This document shows, in pieces, positions 50,614-60,850 of a stretch of DNA of 64,000 bases; the first letter of the stretch is position 1; every line of letters begins with the position of its first letter. This DNA is from Psychroflexus curvus. Lineage in GTDB: Bacteria; Bacteroidota; Bacteroidia; Flavobacteriales; Flavobacteriaceae. The notes under the pieces were generated by a model, which was not told the DNA's origin, made no database searches, and worked only from the letters and a program-made list of their open reading frames with translations. Both the position numbers and the translations under genes were made by a program. Where the stretch lies: NCBI RefSeq assembly GCF_020164585.1, contig NZ_JAIQZF010000006.1, positions 248,001-312,000 on the forward strand. The letters run 5' to 3'.

Positions 50614-51459
50614 ATGAAAATTTACAAATGGATGCTGTTAATTTTAGTAATTGTTTTTACAGCATGCAAGTCAGAAACGAAAGATAAAACTGAAGATGGT
50701 GTCAATGTTGTTATTGAAAAAAACGACATAAAAATAATTGGAAAAGAAATTTCTTATGATACCGATTCTACTCTCATGAGAGGTTACATTTCACATAATG
50801 AAGCCCTGGAAGGAAAAAGACCAGGTATACTTGTAGTACATGAATGGTGGGGTCACGATGAATTTGCTAGAGAAAAAGCAGATGAACTTGCTGAGCTGGG
50901 ATATGTTGCACTGGCTGTAGATATGTATGGTCAAGGAAAACAGGCGCAGCATCCTGACGAAGCCATGGAGTTTTCCAGCAACGTGATGAAAAATTTTGAC
51001 ACCGCTAAACAACGCTTTATGGCGGCAATGCAAGCTTTAAAAGCAGACAAGAACGTAGACCCTGATAATATCTCAGCCATTGGTTTTTGTTTTGGAGGTA
51101 GTGTAGCCTTAGCTATGGCTAACTCAGGAGTAGATCTCGATGCTGTTGCGGTTTTCCATAGTGGATTAGGATTGCCAGTCATGCCTACCGAAGATATAAA
51201 AACAAAGCTTTTAATTCAAAATGGTGCTGAAGACAAAATGATAACCGATGAACAGGAAAAAGAATTCAAAGCTCAATTAGATGCTGTGAATGCTGATTAT
51301 GAGTACATCGCTTATGAAGGTGTAATGCATTCGTTCACTAATAAAGATGCCGATAGTCTGGCGAAAAAATATGAACTTCCATTGGCGTATGATGAAGAAG
51401 TTGCAACAAAATCCTGGGAAAAAATGACAAATTTTTTAGAAGATATTTATAGCAACTAG
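50614..51459 (+). CDS. Dienelactone hydrolase family lipoprotein
   Basis: Protein of 281 residues with a lipoprotein signal (LVIVFTACKSE, lipid-bearing cysteine about residue 18). The alpha/beta-hydrolase fold has the dienelactone-hydrolase nucleophile GFCFGG (cysteine in place of serine), an acid in QNGAEDKM and a histidine in GVMHSF. VVHEWWGHDEFAREKADEL is the typical family N-terminal strand and helix. It is anchored in a membrane facing the periplasm. The substrate is unknown. Confidence 0.92.
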   Translation: MKIYKWMLLILVIVFTACKSETKDKTEDGVNVVIEKNDIKIIGKEISYDTDSTLMRGYISHNEALEGKRPGILVVHEWWGHDEFAREKADELAELGYVALAVDMYGQGKQAQHPDEAMEFSSNVMKNFDTAKQRFMAAMQALKADKNVDPDNISAIGFCFGGSVALAMANSGVDLDAVAVFHSGLGLPVMPTEDIKTKLLIQNGAEDKMITDEQEKEFKAQLDAVNADYEYIAYEGVMHSFTNKDADSLAKKYELPLAYDEEVATKSWEKMTNFLEDIYSN

Positions 51460-51477
51460 TTAAGTTTGTTGCCAATG

Positions 51478-51514
51478 AAAAGCCTGCTTGGTATCATTAT
51501 CCAAGCAGGCTTTT
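51478..51514. terminator. Bidirectional terminator between the DLH gene and upp
   Basis: AAAGCCTGCTTGG (51479-51491) pairs perfectly with CCAAGCAGGCTTT (51501-51513) over a 9-base loop. It lies between two convergent genes. Confidence 0.92.
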
Positions 51515-51538
51515 CTGGTTTATGGCTTTAAAGGTAAT

Positions 51539-52201
51539 TTATAATTTTTGTCCATAAGCTAAATCACCAGCATCACCAAGTCCTGGGATAATGTAGCCTT
51601 TCTGATTCAATTTTTCATCTATCGCTCCAATCCATAGATGGGCATTTTCTGGCAGATAATCCTGGATCAAATCAACTCCTGGTTGAGCACCTATAACGGA
51701 CAAGACATGAATTGATTTAGGATTTCCTAATCGTTCCAGGGCTTTAAATACATTAATCATAGAAAGTCCCGTAGCCAGCATTGGATCTACCAAGACAAGC
51801 GTTTTTCCTTCAAGGCTTGGAGAAGCTAGATACTCTATAACAATTTCGAAATCCTCTTCAGGATTAGAATCGCTGGATTTCTTTCTAAATGCAGAGACAA
51901 AAGCATTATCTGCTTCATCAAAATAATTAAGAACACCGTTATGCAGCGGTACGCCAGCTCTTAAAATGGAACCTATAACTATATTTTCATTCATTTTATT
52001 AAAAGATGATATGCTGAGAGGAGTCTTAAATTTACGGGATTTAAAATCTAAGGACTTACTCATTTCATAACTTAAAATTTCTCCAATCCTTTCAATATTT
52101 CTTCGGAATTTCATTCGGTCTTTCTGTATGGTTTCGTCACGAATTTGATATAAATAATGATTTAAAATTGAATTGGTTTGACTTAAATTATGAATTGTCA
52201 T
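51539..52201 (-). CDS. upp: Uracil phosphoribosyltransferase
   Basis: Protein of 220 residues. Motifs are GSILRAGVPLHNG, the PRPP loop VDPMLATGLSM and the uracil-binding GYIIPGLGDAGDLAYG at the C-terminus. It makes UMP from uracil and PRPP in pyrimidine salvage. A TACTTTTG element (complement of 52215-52222) lies 13 bases before the ATG and is the probable -7 box. Confidence 0.95.
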   Translation of the reverse strand: MTIHNLSQTNSILNHYLYQIRDETIQKDRMKFRRNIERIGEILSYEMSKSLDFKSRKFKTPLSISSFNKMNENIVIGSILRAGVPLHNGVLNYFDEADNAFVSAFRKKSSDSNPEEDFEIVIEYLASPSLEGKTLVLVDPMLATGLSMINVFKALERLGNPKSIHVLSVIGAQPGVDLIQDYLPENAHLWIGAIDEKLNQKGYIIPGLGDAGDLAYGQKL

Positions 52202-52332
52202 GAGGGTTTTTTTTCAAAAGTAATTTATTTTAAACACAGTTCCCAATCGAAGTTAAGAGTTTAATCTTTGTTAATTGAATTTAGAGTTGTTGCATATTTA
52301 GTAATTTAAAAGTCAATTTAATATTAATAGAC

Positions 52333-54294
52333 ATGGCAAAAAATGTAACTCAGAAATTAATTGAATCTCATCTCATAGAAGGTGATATGACGGCAGGGGA
52401 AGAAATTGGAATTAAAATAGATCAAGCATTACTTCAAGATGCAACAGGTACTTTAGTTCAGCTTGAACTTGAAGCAATGGGTTTGGATAGAGCAAAAACA
52501 GAAGTTGCTGTTCAATACGTGGATCACAACCTACTTCAAACCGACTATAAGAATGCAGATGACCACCAATTTTTAAAATCAGCGGCACAGCGGTTTGGAT
52601 TATGGTTTAGCCGGCCAGGAAATGGAGTAAGTCATCCTGTACACATGGAACGCTTTGGGAAACCAGGAAAAACAATGGTAGGATCCGATTCTCATACTTG
52701 CGCAGCAGGATCACTAGGTATGCTTGCTATCGGTACCGGAGGTTTAGACGTTGCTGCAGCTATTGCAGGACAGCCTTATTTTGTAAAAATGCCAAAAGTC
52801 ATGGGGGTAAAACTCACAGGTAAACTTCCAGACTGGGTCAGTGCAAAAGATGTAGTCTTAGAAATGCTGAGAAGGCACGATGTGAAAGGAGGAGTGGGGA
52901 AAATTATAGAATATTATGGTGCTGGTTTAAAAGAATTAAGTGCTATGGATCGTCACGTTATCGCGAACATGGGAGCAGAACTTGGTGCAACCACGTCTGT
53001 ATTTCCAAGTGATGAAGAAACTAGGCGTTTTCTGAAATCTCAAAATAGGGAAGAAGACTGGACTGAGTTACTGGCTGATGAAGGCTGTAAATATGATCAT
53101 CATGATGAAATTATTTTGGATGAGTTAGTGCCGTTGATTGCTTTACCAACAAGTCCAGGCAATGTGGTCCCTGTTTCAGAAGTTGCTGGAAAAGATATCA
53201 GTCAGGTGGTAATTGGTTCTTCTGCCAATCCCGGTTTAAGAGATTTTTGGATCGCAAGTGCTATTGTAAAAGACAAAAGCATAAGTCCTGAAGTAAGTTT
53301 TGACATTAACCCAACATCAAGACAAATCATGCAGAATATGATTGAAAACAAGACCTTTGGAAATCTTATAAAATCTGGTGCTCGATTTCATCAGTCCGGC
53401 TGCATGGGATGTATAGGTATGGGCCAGGCTCCAGCAAGCGGAACCATAAGCTTAAGAACCATGCCTCGTAATTTCCCCGATAGAAGTGGAACTAAAGATG
53501 ATCAAGTTCATTTATGTAGCCCCGAAACCGCCGCAGCATCCGCACTGATGGGGAAAATAACAGACCCAAGAGATTTGGAGAAAGAATTTGGTATGAAGTA
53601 TCCTAAATTCGAATATCCAACTTACGAAATTATCAATACCGATATGCTTGTTGCTCCCATAGAGGATAACAAAAATGTAAAATTGGAAAAGGGACCTAAT
53701 ATCAAGACCTTACCGGAAATTCCAAAACTTGAAAAATCTTATCAAGTTCCAGTTTTACTAAAAATGGGAGACAATATTTCCACAGATGAAATATTGAAAG
53801 CTGGCGCAGAGGTTTTGCCTTTCAGAAGTAACCTGCCAGAAATTAGTAAATATTCCTTTACTGTCATTGATGATACCTTTTATGATAGAGCCATGGAGGC
53901 TAAAGCATCCAGAGGGGGACACGTGGTTGTAGCTGGTGAAAATTACGCGCAGGGTTCAAGCCGTGAGCATGCTGCTTTAGCCCCTAAATACCTTGGGCAA
54001 ATCGCCGTGATTGCTAAAAGTTATGCCAGAATTGCCTGGCAAAACCTAGTTAATTTTGGTATTCTACCTCTAGAGTTTATCAATGAATCTGACTATGATT
54101 TGATTGAACAAGGAGATGATATAGAATTAAAAGATGTTATTAGTTCTGTTGAATCTAAAGAGCCTATCGATGTGGTAATTCATAAATCCAATGGTGCCAA
54201 TAAGACCTTTCAAGCTAATCATACGTTAAGTGATCGTCAGATAGAAATCCTTATTAAAGGTGGGATTATTAACGATTTTAGAGAACGACTTTAA
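52333..54294 (+). CDS. Aconitate hydratase, Aquifex-type short form
   Basis: Protein of 653 residues. The [4Fe-4S] ligand cysteines are in GSDSHTCAAG and SGCMGCIGMG. The swivel domain with GENYAQGSSREHAA lies in the C-terminal quarter. It is about 100 residues shorter than the mitochondrial-type enzyme and fits the putative aconitase family (TIGR01342). It should interconvert citrate and isocitrate in the TCA cycle. The terminator after its stop is shared with raiA. Confidence 0.92.
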   Translation: MAKNVTQKLIESHLIEGDMTAGEEIGIKIDQALLQDATGTLVQLELEAMGLDRAKTEVAVQYVDHNLLQTDYKNADDHQFLKSAAQRFGLWFSRPGNGVSHPVHMERFGKPGKTMVGSDSHTCAAGSLGMLAIGTGGLDVAAAIAGQPYFVKMPKVMGVKLTGKLPDWVSAKDVVLEMLRRHDVKGGVGKIIEYYGAGLKELSAMDRHVIANMGAELGATTSVFPSDEETRRFLKSQNREEDWTELLADEGCKYDHHDEIILDELVPLIALPTSPGNVVPVSEVAGKDISQVVIGSSANPGLRDFWIASAIVKDKSISPEVSFDINPTSRQIMQNMIENKTFGNLIKSGARFHQSGCMGCIGMGQAPASGTISLRTMPRNFPDRSGTKDDQVHLCSPETAAASALMGKITDPRDLEKEFGMKYPKFEYPTYEIINTDMLVAPIEDNKNVKLEKGPNIKTLPEIPKLEKSYQVPVLLKMGDNISTDEILKAGAEVLPFRSNLPEISKYSFTVIDDTFYDRAMEAKASRGGHVVVAGENYAQGSSREHAALAPKYLGQIAVIAKSYARIAWQNLVNFGILPLEFINESDYDLIEQGDDIELKDVISSVESKEPIDVVIHKSNGANKTFQANHTLSDRQIEILIKGGIINDFRERL

Positions 54295-54376
54295 TATTTT
54301 ATTCAAAGTCAAAAGAGTTTGAACTATTTACTAGAAGCAGTTTCTTAAATTCTTTTTGTTTAAATAAATCAAATAA

Positions 54377-54414
54377 AAAAACCAGTCTCAAGTATGTTAA
54401 GAGACTGGTTTTAT
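54377..54414. terminator. Bidirectional terminator between aconitase and raiA
   Basis: AAACCAGTCTC (54379-54389) pairs with GAGACTGGTTT (54401-54411), flanked by A and T runs, with an 11-base loop. Confidence 0.9.
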
Positions 54415-54432
54415 ATTATAAGTTGTTAGATA

Positions 54433-54735
54433 TTATCTGGTTGACATCTTTTCTTTCTTCTTTTGAAGTTGTCTTTTGATATCATCGGCTGTGTTTGAAA
54501 TAGCCATTTCAAAAGATTTTTCATTAGAAGATGCAAAAACGTTTTGACCTGGAGCACTTAATTTGATTTCGCAAATCATTCCCGTTTCCGGGCTTGATGT
54601 ATTTTCAGTTTTAAAAAAAACTTCACCTCTTACGATCCAATCGTATCTATTTTCAAGTTTTTCTAATTTTTTAGTGACTAATTCTTCTAGTCTCTCACTT
54701 GCTGTGACGTGTACGTAATTGAAATTGATGTCCAT
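54433..54735 (-). CDS. raiA: Ribosome hibernation-promoting factor/RaiA family
   Basis: Protein of 100 residues of the short HPF/YfiA type: MDINFNYVHVTASERLEELVTKKLEKLENRYD at the N-terminus in the usual beta-alpha layout, then NTSSPETGMICEIKLSAPG and a basic C-terminal helix (DDIKRQLQKKKEKM). It binds the 30S subunit and blocks translation in stationary phase. The long-form C-terminal dimerisation domain is absent. Confidence 0.93.
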   Translation of the reverse strand: MDINFNYVHVTASERLEELVTKKLEKLENRYDWIVRGEVFFKTENTSSPETGMICEIKLSAPGQNVFASSNEKSFEMAISNTADDIKRQLQKKKEKMSTR

Positions 54736-54953
54736 AAATTATAAATTTTAAGTTGTCTATTTATTTTTGATTAGAAGGAGATGTTGAATCTTCTCTAACC
54801 TTCAGCTGATTTATAAATTTAAGAAATTAAATTCACTGATTTCCATTTTTTCAAAATTTTAATGTGAAACTGACTTATTTAACTTTTACTTTTAATCCAA
54901 AAACGAACTAGTTGAGTTGTCTAATAAATTTCTGTTTAATATTATCGTTTGTT

Positions 54954-54961
54954 TACATTTG
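54954..54961 (+). promoter_or_regulatory. -7 promoter element of the FAD/Fe-S oxidoreductase gene
   Basis: TACATTTG is a perfect TAnnTTTG; the ATG is 43 bases further on at 55005. The rest of the 269-base gap (54736-55004) shows no gene or clear motif. Confidence 0.5.
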
Positions 54962-55004
54962 ATTTGTAGTCTTCTATGTTATTTTTGAATTTGATTCAAG
55001 ACTA

Positions 55005-57926
55005 ATGCAAAACCCACTGTTCCAAAACTTATCCGCCTCTCTGGAAGGAAATCTTTATATTGATAAACTGCACAAATCTATTTATGCTACAGATGCATCG
55101 GTATATAGGGAAATTCCACTTGCCGTCATTTATCCTAAAACCCAATTAGATCTAAAAAAGATTATTGAGTTTACCCTAAAACATAAACTTTCTATTACAC
55201 CTCGTGCTGCAGGAACTTCCTTGGCTGGCCAGTGTGTTACCGACGGAATTGTTCTTGATTTGAGTAAGTACTTTGTAAATAAACTTGAATTTAATGCCAA
55301 TAGTAAGACGATTCGTCTACAACCTGGGGTTGTTCGGGATGCTTTAAATAAAAGCTTTAAGAAGGAGCATCTGTTTTTTGGGCCTAATACGTCTACAAGT
55401 AATAGGTGTAATGTGGGTGGGATGTTCGGTAATAATTCATCAGGAACGACTTCCATTAAATATGGTGTGACACGAGATAAAGTTATTTCTTCTAAAGGTT
55501 TTCTTTCCGACGGGAGTTTTATTGAAGTCAAACCGCTTACCAAAAAAGGATTTCAGCAAAAATTAGAATTGAATTCACTTGAAGGTGAAATTTATAGGTA
55601 TTTCAATACTCTTTTTCAAGAAGATAATATTGAAAGTCTTCTGGAAACTGGTTTCCCTAAAGCTTCTATTCATCGAAGAAATACTGGTTATTCCATAGAT
55701 GAACTTTACAATTCTTCCTTTTTCAAAACTGATTCCAATACTCACTTCAATCTCAATAAACTCTTGTGTGGAAGTGAAGGAACCTTATATATCGCCACCG
55801 AACTGGAACTTAAATTAGACGATGTCCAGCCTCAATATTCTGCAATGGTAGCAGCGCATTTTTATAGTATTTCAGACTGTTTAGAATCTGTAAAGACTAC
55901 GGTTTCTCATGATTTATTTACATGCGAAATGATGGATAAAACCATTCTGGATTGTACTAAGAATAGTATGAAATACAAAGGTCACAGGTTTTTTATTGAA
56001 AAAGACCCCGAAGCTATTTTGATGCTTGAACTTAGATCTGATTCGCTTGATGACTTGAAACAGCAAGTCAGGAATCTTTTATCAGATTTAAAGTCTTCCA
56101 CCAAATCCTATGCTTCTCCTGTTTTAAAAGCTGGTGAAATAGATCTGGCTGTAGAATTAAGAAAAGCAGGACTTGGATTACTTGGAAATCTAAAAGGTGA
56201 TGAAAAGGCAGTAGCCTGTATTGAAGATACGTCCGTTACTATTGAAGATTTACCTCATTACATTTCAGATTTTTCCAAAATCATGAAATCCTATAATCAA
56301 AAAGCAGTGTATTACGCCCATGCTGGAGCCGGAGAACTGCATTTAAGACCTATTTTAAATTTAAAAACGTCCAAGGGTGTTGAAGAGTTTAAAACTATAT
56401 CCACCGATGTCGCTCATTTGGTAAAATCTTACGATGGTGCTTTAAGTGGAGAACATGGCGACGGAAGAGTAAGAGCTCCTTTTACGAAGTTGATGGTTGG
56501 TGAAGAATGTTATAAGTTATTTCAGCAAATTAAGCATGTTTTTGATCCACATAACCTTTTAAACCCCGGTAAAATTGTCAATCCAAAACCCATCGATACA
56601 GATTTACGATATGAAGTGGATAGACATGAACCTGAGGTGTCTACCAAACTAGATTTTTCCAGCAATCTTGGTATTTTAAGAGCTGCAGAGCAGTGTAATG
56701 GGAGTGGAGATTGTAGGAAATCTCACGAATTTGAAGGAGGAATGTGCCCGAGTTATCAGGCCACCAAAAATGAAAAAGATACAACAAGAGCAAGAGCTAA
56801 TATGCTAAGGGAAGTCTTAACCCAAAAGCATCAGGATGAAAATGCCTTTGACGATAAGAATCTGAAAGAAATTTTTGACCTCTGTATAAGTTGCAAAGCT
56901 TGTAAAAATGAATGCCCCAGCAATGTTGATGTTGCAGCATTTAAAACTGAATTTCTTTATCAATACCAAAAGGCAAATGGAATTGAATTGAGAACTAAAG
57001 TTTTTGCGAAGAACAATCTTATCAATAAACTAGCATCCCCTGTAGCACCAATTTACAATTGGTTGAATACAAATTCACTTACCTCTAAATTTATAAAACA
57101 AACTGCTGGAATTGCAAAAGAGAGAAGTTTACCTAAATTGAGCTTTCACTCTCTAAGACAAAAAATTGATAAAGGTTTAATTTCATTAAAACCCATTGGT
57201 GAAACGAAAAAATCTGTTTATCTATTTGTAGATGAATTTACCAATTTTTTAGATGTTGAAATAGGTATTGATGCTATAGAATTGCTCACCAAACTTGGTT
57301 ATGAAGTAAAAGTCTTAAAACACGAAGAAAGTGGAAGGGCTTATTTTTCAAAAGGATTGCTAGATGAAGCTCAGCATTTCGTAGATAAAAACATAACTAC
57401 TTTCAAGACAAAAATTACAGAAGAATCCCCTTTACTGGGAGTTGAACCATCTTCAATTTTAAGTTTCAGGGATGAATATTTAAAATTGGCTTCAGATAAA
57501 AATTCAGCAGAAGAACTTTCTAAACACGTGTTTTTGATTGAAGAATTTCTAAATGCTGAAATTCAGTCTGGAAATTTAAAATCAGACCAATTTTCAGATG
57601 AAAAAAAAGAGGTTAAAATCCATAACCACTGTTATCAAAAAGCCTTATCCAACCAAATTCATACGTTTAATCTCCTGAATTTACCCAGAAACTTTAAAGT
57701 TACTTTAATTCCATCTGGCTGTTGTGGTATGGCTGGAAGCTTTGGTTTCGAGAAAGAGCATTATAAAGTAAGCCAGGATATAGGGGAATTAGTTTTATTT
57801 CCTGCTGTGAGAAAATCGAATGCTATTATTTGTGCAAACGGCACGAGTTGCAGACATCAAATAAAAGACGGAACTAAAAAAGAGGCTCTGCATCCAGTCT
57901 CAATATTGAATAAGTACGTTCTATGA
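55005..57926 (+). CDS. FAD-binding and [4Fe-4S]-binding oxidoreductase (D-lactate/2-hydroxyacid dehydrogenase type)
   Basis: Protein of 973 residues. An N-terminal FAD-binding (PCMH-type) domain has ITPRAAGTSLAGQCV and GGMFGNNSSGT. The FAD-oxidase C-terminal domain follows (about 275-540, GEHGDGR). Next come two iron-sulfur segments, C-N-G-S-G-D-C-R...C and CISCKACKNECPSNVD (about 627-642), and a C-terminal cysteine-rich part with HNHCYQKAL and SGCCGMAG, as in the GlcF/CCG domain. The architecture fits YdiJ-like enzymes that oxidise D-lactate or D-2-hydroxyglutarate. Its 3' end overlaps a convergent gene by 6 bases. Confidence 0.92.
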   Translation: MQNPLFQNLSASLEGNLYIDKLHKSIYATDASVYREIPLAVIYPKTQLDLKKIIEFTLKHKLSITPRAAGTSLAGQCVTDGIVLDLSKYFVNKLEFNANSKTIRLQPGVVRDALNKSFKKEHLFFGPNTSTSNRCNVGGMFGNNSSGTTSIKYGVTRDKVISSKGFLSDGSFIEVKPLTKKGFQQKLELNSLEGEIYRYFNTLFQEDNIESLLETGFPKASIHRRNTGYSIDELYNSSFFKTDSNTHFNLNKLLCGSEGTLYIATELELKLDDVQPQYSAMVAAHFYSISDCLESVKTTVSHDLFTCEMMDKTILDCTKNSMKYKGHRFFIEKDPEAILMLELRSDSLDDLKQQVRNLLSDLKSSTKSYASPVLKAGEIDLAVELRKAGLGLLGNLKGDEKAVACIEDTSVTIEDLPHYISDFSKIMKSYNQKAVYYAHAGAGELHLRPILNLKTSKGVEEFKTISTDVAHLVKSYDGALSGEHGDGRVRAPFTKLMVGEECYKLFQQIKHVFDPHNLLNPGKIVNPKPIDTDLRYEVDRHEPEVSTKLDFSSNLGILRAAEQCNGSGDCRKSHEFEGGMCPSYQATKNEKDTTRARANMLREVLTQKHQDENAFDDKNLKEIFDLCISCKACKNECPSNVDVAAFKTEFLYQYQKANGIELRTKVFAKNNLINKLASPVAPIYNWLNTNSLTSKFIKQTAGIAKERSLPKLSFHSLRQKIDKGLISLKPIGETKKSVYLFVDEFTNFLDVEIGIDAIELLTKLGYEVKVLKHEESGRAYFSKGLLDEAQHFVDKNITTFKTKITEESPLLGVEPSSILSFRDEYLKLASDKNSAEELSKHVFLIEEFLNAEIQSGNLKSDQFSDEKKEVKIHNHCYQKALSNQIHTFNLLNLPRNFKVTLIPSGCCGMAGSFGFEKEHYKVSQDIGELVLFPAVRKSNAIICANGTSCRHQIKDGTKKEALHPVSILNKYVL

Positions 57927-58718
57927 ATTCGGACTTAATAAATAAGTCTCTATCTCTTGAGAGGAGTTAAAATCAACATCAGGAATTTCTATCCCTAGTT
58001 GTTCCGGGATATCTTCAAAAATGATTTTTGTATTTACCTCGCTTTTTACGAGACCAATATCTTTTGCATAGTAATTAGTAATGCTAGTGATTTTTTGTTT
58101 TTGTAATACAGTGAAAGTGTTGAAAACGATAAACACGTTTGCTGAAAGTGACACTTGAATTTCTGATATGAAAACGTCTTCGTAACTCATATTATTTATG
58201 ACTTTTGAAGTCAAAAACCCTTTGTGTACTGAACTTATTTCAAATATGAAATCAACAGGAAAACCATTTATATCTTGCTGGAATGTTCCAGAGGACACAG
58301 ACATAATACCTCCCTGAGATGAATTTACATCGTAAAGGACCATGTCCTGGAGAGGTATTTCTAAATTGGATAACTCACTTTCTAAATCTATACTGTAATC
58401 GCCTTCAAGAACTATCCTTTGATTTGCATTTTGCTTATAAACCTTGCCAGAAGAAAGCATACTGCTGAAAACCCCAACCGATTCATCGCTGGTTTGAGTA
58501 AAACCGTATTTATTCTGAATCTTCTCATTTACAGACACTATTTCAGTGCCTTGAATATTTACTGAATTTTGGTTGAACTGATTCTTATAAGTCCATGCAT
58601 TTCCAACTTCAAGTGGAAAATAATCAACATCAGAATATAAAGAAGGATCTTCTTCTTCTGAACAGGATAAACAAAAGGAGATAAATATTAACGTAAATGC
58701 AAATGTGAATTTTTTCAT
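57921..58718 (-). CDS. Lipoprotein of unknown function
   Basis: Protein of 265 residues with a lipoprotein signal (FISFCLSCSEEED, lipidated cysteine about residue 19) and an acidic stretch after the cysteine, common on surface lipoproteins of Bacteroidota. DYFPLEVGNAWTYKNQF at about 32-48 is a motif seen in many Bacteroidota periplasmic proteins. The remainder is beta-rich with no catalytic motif. It follows the LpxH-like gene in the same direction with a 30-base gap. Confidence 0.75.
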   Translation of the reverse strand: MKKFTFAFTLIFISFCLSCSEEEDPSLYSDVDYFPLEVGNAWTYKNQFNQNSVNIQGTEIVSVNEKIQNKYGFTQTSDESVGVFSSMLSSGKVYKQNANQRIVLEGDYSIDLESELSNLEIPLQDMVLYDVNSSQGGIMSVSSGTFQQDINGFPVDFIFEISSVHKGFLTSKVINNMSYEDVFISEIQVSLSANVFIVFNTFTVLQKQKITSITNYYAKDIGLVKSEVNTKIIFEDIPEQLGIEIPDVDFNSSQEIETYLLSPNS

Positions 58719-58748
58719 GATTATGAAGATACAAACAAATTACGGAAA

Positions 58749-59579
58749 TTATCCGTTTTTAATTTTCTTACCAGCAAAATCTTTAAATTCATTTACAAAA
58801 TCTACCAAATTAATAGGAGAATTATCTTCGAGTTCTTTTTCAAAATGACTATACTGAAAAAGATTCCAGCGTTTATTGTGATATTCCAATGCGGTGAGGT
58901 TCTCAACCCAATCCCCTGAATTTAAATAAAGACAAGTGCCATTTTTGTTTACCTTTCTGGAAATCTGAGGTTGATGGATATGACCGCAAATAACGTAATG
59001 ATAACCATTTTCTATAGCCAAGTCTGTTGCTGTTTTTTCAAAATCATCTATAAATTTTACTGCTTTTTTTACTGAATTTTTAATCTTTTTGGAAAGTGAA
59101 TATTTTTCTCTTCCTAATTTCATTAAAATGAAATTCAAAAATCTATTGCCTAAAATGAGCATATCATAGCCCCAGCCACCAAGTTTAGCAATCCATTTAG
59201 CATTTTGAACAGAAATATCAAACACGTCCCCATGAAAAAACCAGGCTTTTTTGCCATCTAGATTCAAAATCAATTTGTCTACAAGTTTGATGTTTCCTAT
59301 TTCAAAGTCACTCAACTTTCTAAGCATTTCGTCATGATTACCAGTAATGTAAACGATTTCTGTACCAGACATTGAAAACTCAATTAAAGTTCTAATGATT
59401 TCAAGATGTGTTTTTGGGAAATAATTTTTTCTGAATTGCCAAATATCAATGATATCTCCGTTTAGAATAATTTTTTCAGGAGCTATTGATTTCAGATAAT
59501 TGAGTAACTCCTGTGCATGACAGCCAAAGGTGCCTAAATGAATATCGGATAAAACAACTAAATCTATTTTTCTTTTCAA
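58749..59579 (-). CDS. LpxH-like metallophosphoesterase (UDP-2,3-diacylglucosamine diphosphatase type)
   Basis: Protein of 276 residues with the calcineurin-like motifs LSDIHLG, NGDIIDIWQFR, TGNHDEML, FHGDVFD and GHIHQP. The pattern is close to LpxH, which releases UMP to give lipid X in lipid A synthesis; the GDxxDxW segment supports that. Substrate remains to be shown, since several phosphoesterases of this type exist in Bacteroidota. waaA of the same pathway lies at 24734. Confidence 0.85.
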   Translation of the reverse strand: MKRKIDLVVLSDIHLGTFGCHAQELLNYLKSIAPEKIILNGDIIDIWQFRKNYFPKTHLEIIRTLIEFSMSGTEIVYITGNHDEMLRKLSDFEIGNIKLVDKLILNLDGKKAWFFHGDVFDISVQNAKWIAKLGGWGYDMLILGNRFLNFILMKLGREKYSLSKKIKNSVKKAVKFIDDFEKTATDLAIENGYHYVICGHIHQPQISRKVNKNGTCLYLNSGDWVENLTALEYHNKRWNLFQYSHFEKELEDNSPINLVDFVNEFKDFAGKKIKNG

Positions 59580-59744
59580 AACCTTGTGTTTTTATAAAGT
59601 AACGGAAATATAAGCTTTAGTTAGTAAACTAAATATCATGAAAGTTTGAGCTATATGTTATGTAATCGACTAAGTACTTAACCATAATTTTACCTTATTT
59701 ATAAAAATTGCTATATTTATTAGCTAATCTGTTTTGATTGTTTT

Positions 59745-59773
59745 TTGATTATTGCCTAAAACAATTACATTTG
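59745..59773 (+). promoter_or_regulatory. Promoter of aroC
   Basis: TTG (59745-59747), an 18-base spacer and TACATTTG (59766-59773) match the Bacteroidota consensus. The ATG follows 13 bases later, so the leader is very short (about 7 bases). Confidence 0.65.
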
Positions 59774-59786
59774 TTCAAAACATCAT

Positions 59787-60845
59787 ATGGCATCAAATAG
59801 TTTCGGGAATTTTTTAAAACTCACCACATATGGTGAATCCCATGGAGTTTCTATTGGAGGAATTCTCGACGGAGTACCACCAGGAATCAAACTTGATTTG
59901 GAGAAAATTCAACTTGAATTGGACCGAAGAAAACCCGGACAATCTTCTATAGTTACGCAACGAAAAGAATCTGATATTGTACACTTTAAATCGGGGATCT
60001 TTGACGGCGTAACTACAGGTTTACCTATAGGATTTGAAATCCAAAACACAGATAATAAATCTAAAGATTATGGTCATATCAAAGACGTTTTTAGACCTAA
60101 TCATGCTGATTTTACCTACGACCAAAAATATGGTCAAAGGGATTATAGAGGCGGAGGACGGTCTAGTGCCAGAGAAACTGCATCTTGGGTTGTTGGCGGA
60201 GCTATAGCCAAACAAATTTTGACTGATGTGAAATTCACAGCCTACACACATTCTGTTGGTGCTCTTGAATTAACAGAAAAAGATTCAATCGACTTTAATG
60301 CTATAGAGAAAAACCCTGTACGGTGTCCCAATCAGAAAGTAGCCTCAGAAATGGAAGCTTACATCAAGCAAATCAGAAAGGAAGGCGACACCATTGGAGG
60401 TATTGTAAAATGTGTGATTTCCAACGTTCCTAAAAATTTGGGTGATCCCATTTTTGAAAAACTACATGCCAGTCTTGGCAAAGCCATGATGACTATCAAT
60501 GCTGTAAAAGGATTTGACTACGGTTCAGGTTTTGACGGTATTTCCATGAAGGGAAGTGAGCATAATGATTTGTTCAATACCGATGGTACTACCAAAACTA
60601 ACCATAGCGGGGGCATACAAGGTGGTATATCCAACGGAATGGATATTAACTTTAGAGTGGCTTTCAAACCTGTAGCCACCTTGATGCAAAAACAAAAAAC
60701 GATAAATAAACATTCAGAAGAAGTAGAAATGCAGGGGAAAGGAAGACACGATCCATGCGTAGTTCCCAGAGCAATCCCTGTCGTTGAAGCCATGGCGGCT
60801 TTAGTAATAGCAGATGCTTATTTACTCAATAAATCCCTTAATTAA
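59787..60845 (+). CDS. aroC: Chorismate synthase
   Basis: Protein of 352 residues with the signatures [16 protein letters not shown] at the N-terminus, [20 protein letters not shown] (FMN/phosphate region) and [15 protein letters not shown], all typical. It converts 5-enolpyruvylshikimate 3-phosphate to chorismate using reduced FMN. It starts a short operon with the symporter gene, 5 bases downstream. aroQ at 20934 belongs to the same pathway. Confidence 0.97.
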   Translation: MASNSFGNFLKLTTYGESHGVSIGGILDGVPPGIKLDLEKIQLELDRRKPGQSSIVTQRKESDIVHFKSGIFDGVTTGLPIGFEIQNTDNKSKDYGHIKDVFRPNHADFTYDQKYGQRDYRGGGRSSARETASWVVGGAIAKQILTDVKFTAYTHSVGALELTEKDSIDFNAIEKNPVRCPNQKVASEMEAYIKQIRKEGDTIGGIVKCVISNVPKNLGDPIFEKLHASLGKAMMTINAVKGFDYGSGFDGISMKGSEHNDLFNTDGTTKTNHSGGIQGGISNGMDINFRVAFKPVATLMQKQKTINKHSEEVEMQGKGRHDPCVVPRAIPVVEAMAALVIADAYLLNKSLN

Positions 60846-60850
60846 TAAAA

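Noticed and set aside
52333-54294. Aconitase as a truncated gene
   Set aside because: All cluster cysteines and the swivel domain are present; the length fits the short Aquifex-type family.
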